Source of the DNA: Desulfobacteraceae bacterium
Lineage (GTDB): Bacteria > Desulfobacterota > Desulfobacteria > Desulfobacterales > UBA11574
Assembly (NCBI GenBank): GCA_029857875.1
Contig: JAOUGB010000214.1
Coordinates: 1-5,162 of the forward strand
Direction: 5' to 3'
DNA length: 5,162 nucleotides
The position numbers and the translations under genes were made by a program. This document shows, piece after piece, positions 1-4,691 of this stretch. A model generated the notes under the pieces. The model saw only the letters and a program-made list of their open reading frames with translations, had not been told where the DNA came from and did not search any database. Position 1 is the first letter of the stretch, and each line of letters begins with the position of its first letter.

Positions 1-39
1 CGTCAAAAGGCAGGACTCGATATTTGACGGACCTTTCAT
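1..39 (-). CDS. 5' end of an unrecognised gene (13 codons visible)
   Basis: An ATG at 39-37 opens a frame to the left edge, with visible residues MKGPSNIESCLLT. It is preceded by GGAGA (52-48) with 8 bases to the ATG, which is good spacing for a ribosome-binding site. A sigma-54-type promoter lies 39 to 55 bases further upstream and a terminator separates it from fliW, so it looks like the first gene of a new transcription unit. Two ATGs slightly upstream run into a TAG before this start, so they are not alternatives. The visible residues do not resemble a flagellin N-terminus, and I do not recognise the protein. A flagellar or motility role is only a guess from the neighbours. Confidence is for a real gene start, not for a function. 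Confidence 0.55.
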   Translation of the reverse strand, partial: MKGPSNIESCLLT

Positions 40-77
40 CTACGATTTCTCCATATGCATATCTTTTCTTAAGTTAA

Positions 78-94
78 TACAAACTTCGTGCCAA
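78..94 (-). promoter_or_regulatory. Sigma-54 (RpoN) -24/-12 promoter
   Basis: Read on the minus strand, 94-78 is TTGGCACGAAGTTTGTA. This matches the RpoN consensus TGGCACG-N4-TTGCW, with a perfect -24 block and the correct 12-base step from GG (92-91) to the -12 element. The only departure is GT instead of GC at -12 (80-79), a variant seen in weaker natural sites. Transcription would start near 67, giving a leader of about 28 bases to the ATG at 39. A 10-base palindrome, ATATGCATAT (53-62), lies in this leader. Sigma-54 commonly drives hook, rod or flagellin genes, so this fits a motility locus. It would need an enhancer-binding activator, and no clear upstream site is visible. Confidence 0.7.
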
Positions 95-120
95 TTTGCC
101 AGTAAAATGCTAAATAAATT

Positions 121-157
121 AAAAAAGCAGGGCCTCTTTAAAAGCCCTGCTTTTTTT
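121..157 (-). terminator. Intrinsic terminator after fliW (potentially bidirectional)
   Basis: A perfect 7-base-pair stem, GCAGGGC (127-133) with GCCCTGC (144-150), encloses a 10-base loop. A run of six A (121-126) lies on one side and seven T (151-157) on the other. On the minus strand this reads as a GC stem followed by six T, 46 bases after the fliW stop, so it ends the flagellar operon. The symmetry means it would also work in the other direction. The A/T runs can extend the stem to 13 base pairs. Confidence 0.9.
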
Positions 158-203
158 CCTGATTCCACAAAAATCGACCAATTGGAAGGATTGCTTGTTG
201 TCT

Positions 204-644
204 TTAGTTCTTCTTCTTAAAAAGCGGAAATCTATGGGTGTAAGGACTGTTGGAAAGCACAATCTGAACAGCCTCATAAATCATACTATTGACCAGAATG
301 GGACCGATAAAGTTGCCGGTCATCTTATGAGGCATACCTCTGGGAATATTAACAACAATAAATAGATCCAGATATCTGTTATTCCCATCTCCATTCCATG
401 ACATCTCCTTTAATGTCGCTTCCAAATCTATTTTATAGTCCGGAATAAACAGAAATGGGTTTGTAATGACAAAGGCAAGTCCAGGATCATCAATTGACTG
501 ATACCAGAAGAAAGGTGAATTTTCTTGATGCTGAAGTATAAAAAATTTCTTTTTGTCCGGAAAACCCAGCATACCAAAAGGCATCTTAATAATTTTTTCT
601 TCTTTTATACTGATCGTTCCGAATCTCGTTGTTTTAATCTTCAA
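204..644 (-). CDS. fliW: FliW, flagellar assembly factor and CsrA antagonist
   Basis: This 146-residue protein has the usual FliW length. FliW is a cytoplasmic protein that binds free flagellin or CsrA. When flagellin is exported, FliW is released and blocks CsrA, relieving repression of flagellin translation (known best from Bacillus subtilis). Family blocks visible are GMLGFPDKKKFFIL (24-37), the segment FFWYQSIDDPGLAFVITNPF (45-64), TGNFIGPILVNS (109-120) and SNSPYTHRFPL (131-141). The start codon is TTG at 644-642. It is chosen because MKIKTTRFG is the standard family N-terminus, although the frame stays open upstream to a stop at 701-699. The ribosome-binding site is weak: GAGAG at 654-650, five bases away. 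A rare start with a weak site suggests low translation. It lies 259 bases behind csrA and may have its own promoter (727-698). It ends in a lysine-rich tail, KKKN. Confidence 0.95.
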   Translation of the reverse strand: MKIKTTRFGTISIKEEKIIKMPFGMLGFPDKKKFFILQHQENSPFFWYQSIDDPGLAFVITNPFLFIPDYKIDLEATLKEMSWNGDGNNRYLDLFIVVNIPRGMPHKMTGNFIGPILVNSMIYEAVQIVLSNSPYTHRFPLFKKKN

Positions 645-697
645 TTTTTCTCTCGCTTTGAACCTTTCAAGATTCAGATAAATTAAACGTCTTGGAA

Positions 698-727
698 ATT
701 ATATAACATGCTTAAATCACTTGTCGT
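698..727 (-). promoter_or_regulatory. Possible sigma-70-type promoter for fliW
   Basis: On the minus strand there is a perfect TATAAT at 703-698. ACGACA (727-722), four of six matches to TTGACA, lies 18 bases upstream. Transcription would begin near 691, about 47 bases before the TTG start of fliW. The same stretch can be read as a weak sigma-28 site (TAAA at 730-727, 15 bases, then GCATGTTA, four of eight matches to GCCGATAA). The region is AT-rich, so a chance TATAAT is possible. Confidence 0.4.
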
Positions 728-730
728 TTA

Positions 731-751
731 ATGCCAATATGTTCATGCCAA
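731..751 (-). repeat. Direct repeat TTGGCAT-N7-TTGGCAT upstream of fliW
   Basis: Read on the minus strand, TTGGCAT occurs at 751-745 and again at 737-731, 14 bases apart start to start. The second copy ends three bases before the proposed -35 element of the fliW promoter. Two identical half-sites in direct orientation at such a place could bind a regulator. Each copy resembles a -24 element of a sigma-54 promoter, but neither has a -12 GC at the right distance. Confidence 0.4.
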
Positions 752-756
752 CGGTA

Positions 757-875
757 TGGAATAATGGAATGTTGGAAACCTGGAATATTGGGAATCAGAG
801 TGGAAATATACTAATTCAATTGTCATAAAATCCTTCAAACCCATCAATCCATTACTCCATTATTCCATTATTCCC
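757..875. repeat. Inverted pair of degenerate 8-base repeat tracts, consensus TGGAATAA
   Basis: On the plus strand, GG dinucleotides occur every 8 bases at 758, 766, 774, 782 and 790. On the minus strand they occur every 8 bases starting at 874, 866, 858, 850 and 842. The tracts face each other across a spacer of about 47 bases (793-839). The perfect core of the inverted repeat is 13 bases, GGAATAATGGAAT at 758-770, with its complement at 862-874. Extended over 36 columns (757-792 against 840-875), about 26 positions pair. The RNA of either strand could form a long imperfect hairpin. The tracts may be a dispersed intergenic repeat of this lineage, or an RNA element. They account for most of the 259-base gap between csrA and fliW. 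Confidence 0.75.
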
Positions 876-877
876 AA

Positions 878-897
878 TTAGGGCGAAGCCCCTCTAA
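878..897 (-). other. Small GC hairpin just after csrA
   Basis: On the minus strand GGGC (891-888), a TTC loop and GCCC (884-881) form a 4-base-pair stem, with a possible outer TTA/TAA pairing around a 3-base bulge. It begins 12 bases after the csrA stop codon. No T-run follows in the direction of transcription, so it is not a convincing intrinsic terminator. It may slow or partly separate csrA and fliW transcription, protect the 3' end of csrA RNA, or mark the edge of the repeat unit beside it. Confidence 0.35.
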
Positions 898-903
898 GTT
901 TAT

Positions 904-1149
904 TTATTTTTTCAAGAGCCCTGAGGACTTGTAAAGGGCGGCCGCCTTTGTAAGATCTGAGTCATTTATATCTGATGAACTCAAATTTTCTTCTCTGATT
1001 CTCTCATATATTTCCTGGCGATGAATTTCAATGTGTTTGGGTGCTTCAATTCCAAGCTTTACCTGTGTCCCTTTTATTTCAACCAGCGTGACCGTAATAT
1101 CATCGCCGATATTGATCTTTTCACCCAACTTCCGTGTTAGTATAAGCAT
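904..1149 (-). CDS. csrA: CsrA, carbon storage regulator (translational repressor)
   Basis: CsrA is a small homodimeric RNA-binding protein that recognises A(N)GGA motifs, often over ribosome-binding sites, and changes translation or stability of target mRNAs. The core is clear: [20 protein letters not shown] at the N-terminus, then the [17 protein letters not shown] segment near residues 35-51. The known RNA-contact residues are present as L4, R6 and R44. At 81 residues it exceeds the Escherichia coli protein (61). The extension after about residue 54 is the type found in FliW-partnered CsrA, and N55, which I recall as important for FliW binding in Bacillus subtilis, is conserved. The ATG at 1149-1147 is the only in-frame candidate; ATGs just upstream are out of frame. 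GGATGGG (1158-1152) serves as the ribosome-binding site. The gene lies 35 bases behind flgL and may also have its own promoter at 1211-1184. Confidence 0.97.
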   Translation of the reverse strand: MLILTRKLGEKINIGDDITVTLVEIKGTQVKLGIEAPKHIEIHRQEIYERIREENLSSSDINDSDLTKAAALYKSSGLLKK

Positions 1150-1151
1150 AG

Positions 1152-1160
1152 CCCATCCAT
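1152..1160 (-). promoter_or_regulatory. csrA ribosome-binding site overlapping a candidate CsrA site
   Basis: On the minus strand 1160-1152 reads ATGGATGGG, with GGA six bases from the csrA ATG and GGG two bases from it. AUGGA fits the A(N)GGA core bound by CsrA, so CsrA could cover its own translation start. Autoregulation of csrA is known in Escherichia coli. Because ribosome-binding sites often contain GGA, one such motif is weak evidence alone. Confidence 0.4.
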
Positions 1161-1183
1161 GGCATCTATTAGTTTGTTATTAA

Positions 1184-1211
1184 ATTATTTTAAATAATCT
1201 ACCAGAGTCAA
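1184..1211 (-). promoter_or_regulatory. Possible sigma-70-type promoter for csrA, inside the end of flgL
   Basis: On the minus strand TTGACT (1211-1206, five of six matches to TTGACA) and AATAAT (1189-1184, five of six to TATAAT) are separated by 16 bases. The -10 element overlaps the flgL stop codon (1187-1185). The predicted start near 1177 leaves a leader of about 28 bases before the csrA ATG. The spacing and both hexamers are good, but the bases also encode the C-terminus of FlgL, so chance cannot be excluded. Confidence 0.42.
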
Positions 1212-2051
1212 TGTCATCACTTTAGATGAAGAGGCCAGAGCAGCCTGATACGTCAGCTCTGCAGCTTTAACATTCATGATGGCCTCGGCAATATCCGCAT
1301 CCTCAATCTTTGAAAGCCTTTCCGTATTGGAAAAGTTCAAATCCTGATATATCCTATCCTTAATTTCCATACGATTCATTTTTGAGCCGACATCTGAAAT
1401 TTTGCCCGAGATATCATCAAAGTGCGTATCCAGCTTATCCATTGCATCCTGAATGCCGCTGACATCATTGCCCTGGAGAGCGGCCTTCAAATCGACCAAA
1501 GTATTAAAAACCGTACCGAACACTGCCTGACCATCACTTCCGATCTCAAAAGTGGAATTCTGGCTGATTTTTATTGTAAAGGGGTTATTGTCACCAATGT
1601 AAGTGCCGTTCTGACCAAATGGAATCGTGTCGGTTTTCGAACCTGCAAAAATATAATTACCTGCCACATCTGTATTTGCCAAGGAGACGATTTCATCCAG
1701 CATATTTTGAACGCTTTCCGCAGCCGAAGCCCGCTGGTCGGATCCGGTTGTTCCGCTGGCCATCTGAACACACAACGCTTTTGTATCGGAAATGATATTT
1801 TGCACATTTGTCAGGGCACTTTCAGATGCAGTGAGCCATGAATTTCCGTGACTGATATTGCGCCCCATCTGCTCAATGCTTGATAGAGTAGATCTGATAT
1901 TCAGTGACTGGGTAAGGCCCACAGGGTCATCAGAAAGATTGTTGATACGCTTTCCGGTGGTGGCAATTTCATTGGCCTTATTCAGCTCTTCATAGATACT
2001 GCCAAGATTGTATTTGACCGCATCATAAACGGATTTATTGGCAACTCTCAT
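1185..2051 (-). CDS. flgL: FlgL, hook-filament junction protein HAP3
   Basis: FlgL forms the second ring of the junction between hook and filament, sitting between FlgK and flagellin, and is exported through the flagellar type III apparatus. The protein is 288 residues, near the usual 300. It has the flagellin-like N-terminal helices with TTGKRINNLSDDPVGL (about 31-46) and GNSWLTASESAL (69-80), then ANTDVAGNYIFAGSKT (125-140). The C-terminal helix runs from about 247 to 288 and includes EDADIAEAIMNVKAAE, LTYQAALASS and the VDYLK end. The less conserved middle, about 141-200, is the surface domain. There is no N-terminal signal peptide, as expected for type III export. The ATG at 2051 has an AAAAGGAG site six bases upstream (2065-2058) that overlaps the end of flgK, which lies 12 bases away. 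Tight spacing indicates co-transcription and probably translational coupling with flgK. Confidence 0.96.
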   Translation of the reverse strand: MRVANKSVYDAVKYNLGSIYEELNKANEIATTGKRINNLSDDPVGLTQSLNIRSTLSSIEQMGRNISHGNSWLTASESALTNVQNIISDTKALCVQMASGTTGSDQRASAAESVQNMLDEIVSLANTDVAGNYIFAGSKTDTIPFGQNGTYIGDNNPFTIKISQNSTFEIGSDGQAVFGTVFNTLVDLKAALQGNDVSGIQDAMDKLDTHFDDISGKISDVGSKMNRMEIKDRIYQDLNFSNTERLSKIEDADIAEAIMNVKAAELTYQAALASSSKVMTLTLVDYLK

Positions 2052-2063
2052 GTAAAACTCCTT

Positions 2064-3857
2064 TTATTTCAATTCAAGCAGTGTATTGAGCATCTCATCG
2101 GAAACACCGATGAGCTTGGCCGCGGCTGCATAGGCATGCTGAAATTTTATGAGATTTGTCATCTCCTCATCAAGGGAAACAGCCGATATGCTGTCTCTGA
2201 TGGTGGATAATTCGTTTACCATCATCTCAGCAAAGGATCTGTCTCTTGAAACACTTGCAGAGGTAATGCCTATGGCACCCACCATAGAATGATAATAGTC
2301 TTCAATGGTTGAAGTGATACTCCCCTGTGTATTTCCATTGATCCTGTCGCAGGTCCATTGCGAAATACTCATGGATGTAGATTGCAGGTCCGTGATCGCC
2401 AGAGCGTTATTATTGTCGCCTGACGCCATAGTTCCATCACTTCCAACCTGGGCTGCGGCAATGAAGTTCTTATTCAAACCGATGGTATCATTAACCCCCA
2501 TGTTTCCGGAACTGGAACCAGTGAAAAAAGTATTGATTCCAAAAGCCGCGAGAACATTTGAATCGTCATCAGAAAATGCGAGGGAGCCGAGAGATGCAAT
2601 TTCTAGAGTATCTATGCTTATATTCAATCTGTACTGGCTGTCAATGGATGCTTGAACCCCTGTTTCATTATTGATGGCGGTCACAAGATCATTTGTCGTC
2701 ATACCGGAGGTAACTGTTATGGTAATAGGATTGCCCTGAAGTCCGGTTGTACCGGTATCAGAGTCGTACGGATCACCATCGGCATCAAAAAGCCATATTT
2801 TGAATGTCTTGTTGTTATCATCGACTTTATCCTGATAGGATAAACCGCTAGATGTAATTGCCGATCCAGGATTCGTTACCGCATATTCTCCGGTAACGGA
2901 ACTGAATCCTTCCAACCCCACCCCCTGACTATGCTGCTGGTTAACAGACCAGATAAATTCTTTCGCCAAAGCATCAAGATCCAATTGATTTTTGGCAATA
3001 ATCTCGTCTCGTATGTCTAGCCAGCCGCCAAGTTTTCCATTGGTAAGATAGTTGGTGATATCAACATAACTGCCGTTGGAGCTCTGCCAGGTTACCCTGT
3101 CTCCATTGGGACCGCCCATTTCCAGTTCATAGTCGCTGTTTCCTTGAACCAGCGTACACCCTCTGGCCGCTACAACGGTTAATGAACCATCACTTTGTTC
3201 AAAAGCCTGTACATCCAGATATTCATTGAGTTCTGAAAGCAGAGTGTTGCGTTTATCCCTGAGATCATTTGCAACGTTATTTGCCTCCATACTGACAATC
3301 TGACCATTGACCTGTGCGATTTCGTGTGTAATCTTATTTATTGTTTCTATTCCAGAAGTTACGGCACCGGTCAAATCCGTATCAATCTGGATCAAGTCGG
3401 TTTCCAGAGAGTTAAATTGCTCTGAAAGAAGGAGGCTTTGTTCATAAAGCGAAATTCTTTCCGAAGGGCCCGAGGGGTTGTTAGAAATATCATACCATCC
3501 ATTCCAAAAATCGGATACCATTGTACTGATGCTGGTACCGGAATTTTCATTAAAAAAGCCTTCCAGCACCTGCATGTATTTTTCCATCTCAGAGGAAGAT
3601 GACATGTTCGATTTTTCCTGCATGAGTTTGTTCTCTATAAACTGGTCACTGGATCTGGACACCTGTTCCGTGTTTACACCTCTGCCCAAGAGCAGTCCTT
3701 CGTAAAGTAATGGCTGTTCTGCTACAAGGACAGGATTTTGCCGTGAATAACCTTCTGTATTCACATTGGCAATATTTTGAGCCGTCACCCCCAAGCCATA
3801 CTGCTGGGCGTTTAAAGCACTGGTAGCAATATTTAATACCATTCCTATACCTGACAT
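2064..3857 (-). CDS. flgK: FlgK, hook-associated protein HAP1
   Basis: FlgK caps the hook and forms the first junction ring to which FlgL attaches. The protein is 597 residues from the ATG at 3857, longer than the Escherichia coli protein (547). The rod/hook family motif is at the N-terminus, with NIATSALNAQQYGLGVTAQN and IANVNTEGYSRQNP (about 9-42). A core motif, DLRDKRNTLLSELNEYLDV, is at about 198-216. The classic C-terminal helix, EEMTNLIKFQHAYAAAAKLI, is at about 564-583 and is followed by an MLNTLLELK tail. Residues about 356-410 form a variable insert with an acidic DADGD loop and a segment resembling the flagellin hook IN motif. A TTG two codons upstream (3863) is in frame but only one base from the ribosome-binding site GGGAGG (3870-3865), so the ATG seven bases away is preferred. 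The start is two bases after the stop of the FlgN-like gene. Confidence 0.97.
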   Translation of the reverse strand: MSGIGMVLNIATSALNAQQYGLGVTAQNIANVNTEGYSRQNPVLVAEQPLLYEGLLLGRGVNTEQVSRSSDQFIENKLMQEKSNMSSSSEMEKYMQVLEGFFNENSGTSISTMVSDFWNGWYDISNNPSGPSERISLYEQSLLLSEQFNSLETDLIQIDTDLTGAVTSGIETINKITHEIAQVNGQIVSMEANNVANDLRDKRNTLLSELNEYLDVQAFEQSDGSLTVVAARGCTLVQGNSDYELEMGGPNGDRVTWQSSNGSYVDITNYLTNGKLGGWLDIRDEIIAKNQLDLDALAKEFIWSVNQQHSQGVGLEGFSSVTGEYAVTNPGSAITSSGLSYQDKVDDNNKTFKIWLFDADGDPYDSDTGTTGLQGNPITITVTSGMTTNDLVTAINNETGVQASIDSQYRLNISIDTLEIASLGSLAFSDDDSNVLAAFGINTFFTGSSSGNMGVNDTIGLNKNFIAAAQVGSDGTMASGDNNNALAITDLQSTSMSISQWTCDRINGNTQGSITSTIEDYYHSMVGAIGITSASVSRDRSFAEMMVNELSTIRDSISAVSLDEEMTNLIKFQHAYAAAAKLIGVSDEMLNTLLELK

Positions 3858-3859
3858 GC

Positions 3860-4345
3860 TCAAACCTCCCTGGCCAGGAAAGAACGAGAACCGGATTTAT
3901 TAAAATGACATCTGTCATTGTAAATGTATCCGGAATCGGACTCTCCTGTTATAATCGATATCATCTCATCCAGAAATTCCAGAGAATCATCGATATAGAG
4001 GATGTTTTGTTTCCTTAAGATCTCGATTTCACCTTTTAGTTTTAAAATCCTTAAGTATAGCTTTTTAAATTTATCCGTGTATTTTTCGGGAATAAGATCC
4101 ATTACCAGATTAAGATTAAAAGCGTCTGGTTCATTTTCCGGATTAACGGCGACAGACATCTCTCGCCTGATGGATTTTATCTGGGCACATATCTCATCTT
4201 TTTCTTTAGATATTCCCCATAACTTATTGAGATCTATTCTTATAAGAGACTTTCTCTCTTCTTCAAAACAATAAAGCAGATCATTGTAAAGCATGATCTT
4301 TTTGTAAAAAAGTTTTTCAATCGTATCAACGGTAAACGCCTCCAT
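3860..4345 (-). CDS. flgN: FlgN-family chaperone for FlgK and FlgL
   Basis: This 161-residue, mostly helical, charged protein has the size, position and composition of FlgN. FlgN binds the C-terminal ends of FlgK and FlgL in the cytoplasm and brings them to the export gate. Residues 41-63 (KLWGISKEKDEICAQIKSIR and following) resemble the LW..EK...I..I block of the family. A long coiled segment covers about 90-130. The C-terminus, SGYIYNDRCHFNKSGSRSFL (138-157) then AREV, resembles the usual FlgN tail that has Y and G residues before a short basic end. FlgN sequences diverge strongly, so the call leans on its place directly before flgK. An ATG at 4375 is in frame but has no ribosome-binding site, whereas the ATG at 4345 has GGGAG seven bases upstream. 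The TGA stop is two bases from the flgK ATG, suggesting coupled translation. Confidence 0.82.
   Translation of the reverse strand: MEAFTVDTIEKLFYKKIMLYNDLLYCFEEERKSLIRIDLNKLWGISKEKDEICAQIKSIRREMSVAVNPENEPDAFNLNLVMDLIPEKYTDKFKKLYLRILKLKGEIEILRKQNILYIDDSLEFLDEMISIITGESDSGYIYNDRCHFNKSGSRSFLAREV
3865..3870 (-). promoter_or_regulatory. Ribosome-binding site that fixes the FlgK start
   Basis: GGGAGG on the minus strand lies inside the last codons of the FlgN-like gene, seven bases before the ATG at 3857. It is only one base from the in-frame TTG at 3863, too close for initiation there, so the FlgK start is the ATG. Confidence 0.8.
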
Positions 4346-4352
4346 AAATACA

Positions 4353-4357
4353 CTCCC
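4353..4357 (-). promoter_or_regulatory. Ribosome-binding site that fixes the FlgN start
   Basis: GGGAG on the minus strand stands seven bases before the ATG at 4345. The upstream ATG at 4375 follows a run of A and has no such site. AUGGA (4365-4361) lies three bases further upstream, a possible CsrA contact. Confidence 0.7.
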
Positions 4358-4400
4358 TATTCCATTATCGGTCATTTTTTTTGTTATCTAAAGTGCATCT

Positions 4401-4676
4401 TCAATCTTTTAAACTTTCAAAAAGCATCTTGCCAAGCCCCATGCCTTTACCTTTTGCCATTCCAAGGGCAAGATTTTCGTCAAACATCGATTGAATAATC
4501 TTACTTTCATTGTTATTTCCCAAAAAACCATCTTCCGTAACGGCTGTTCTCATCGATTTCAACATATAGGTGATAAAAATAGATTCAAACTCGGAGCAGG
4601 CTCTTTCGAGATTTGCTTGACGAATGTCATTGGGAGCAATTGTTGCATTCTGGTTCGTAGCAATTGCTTTTATCAT
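4401..4676 (-). CDS. flgJ: FlgJ-type rod-binding protein, single domain
   Basis: The 91-residue protein is the rod-binding domain (Pfam Rod-binding family) and little else. It corresponds to the N-terminal half of the two-domain FlgJ of enterobacteria, which caps the growing rod in the periplasm. The family pattern is clear: ACSEFESIFITYMLKSMRTA (26-45), DGFLGNNNESKIIQSMFDEN (49-68) and LALGMAKGKGMGLGKMLFES (69-88). No peptidoglycan-hydrolase domain follows, and the stop at 4401 is not a frameshift remnant, since the gap to the next gene is only 55 bases. A separate hydrolase elsewhere would have to open the cell wall for the rod, as is common in groups with short FlgJ. The ATG at 4676 is preceded by GAGGAG (4692-4687) ten bases away, a slightly long spacing. 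The gene follows flgI by 15 bases. The symbol refers to the domain only. Confidence 0.88.
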   Translation of the reverse strand: MIKAIATNQNATIAPNDIRQANLERACSEFESIFITYMLKSMRTAVTEDGFLGNNNESKIIQSMFDENLALGMAKGKGMGLGKMLFESLKD

Positions 4677-4691
4677 TTTTTATTTTCTCCT

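Noticed and set aside
731..751. Possible sigma-54 promoter upstream of fliW (TTGGCAT elements)
   Set aside because: The -24-like block is fair, but there is no GC 12 bases on; the nearest GGC is at the wrong spacing. It is kept only as a direct repeat.
757..875. CRISPR array or insertion sequence ends
   Set aside because: The units are 8 bases with no unique spacers, and there is no transposase frame or target duplication.
878..897. Intrinsic terminator directly after csrA
   Set aside because: The stem is only 4 base pairs with a 3-base loop and no T-run follows on the minus strand, so it is reported only as a hairpin.
1571..1807. Second minus-strand frame inside flgL
   Set aside because: It is out of frame with FlgL, and its arginine/proline/tryptophan-rich product is typical of a shifted reading.
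1422..1841. Plus-strand open frame of 139 codons inside flgL
   Set aside because: It is a shadow of flgL, which has clear family motifs throughout. The cysteine- and isoleucine-rich product resembles no family.
2305..2843. Plus-strand frames opposite flgK
   Set aside because: They lie within the conserved flgK coding region, with no ribosome-binding site or recognisable product.
3646..3918. Minus-strand frame across the flgN-flgK junction
   Set aside because: It is out of frame with both genes, and both have recognisable products and good ribosome-binding sites.
4002..4274. Plus-strand frame of 90 codons opposite the FlgN-like gene
   Set aside because: It is a shadow frame; the phenylalanine- and serine-rich product reflects reading the complement of a lysine- and glutamate-rich gene.
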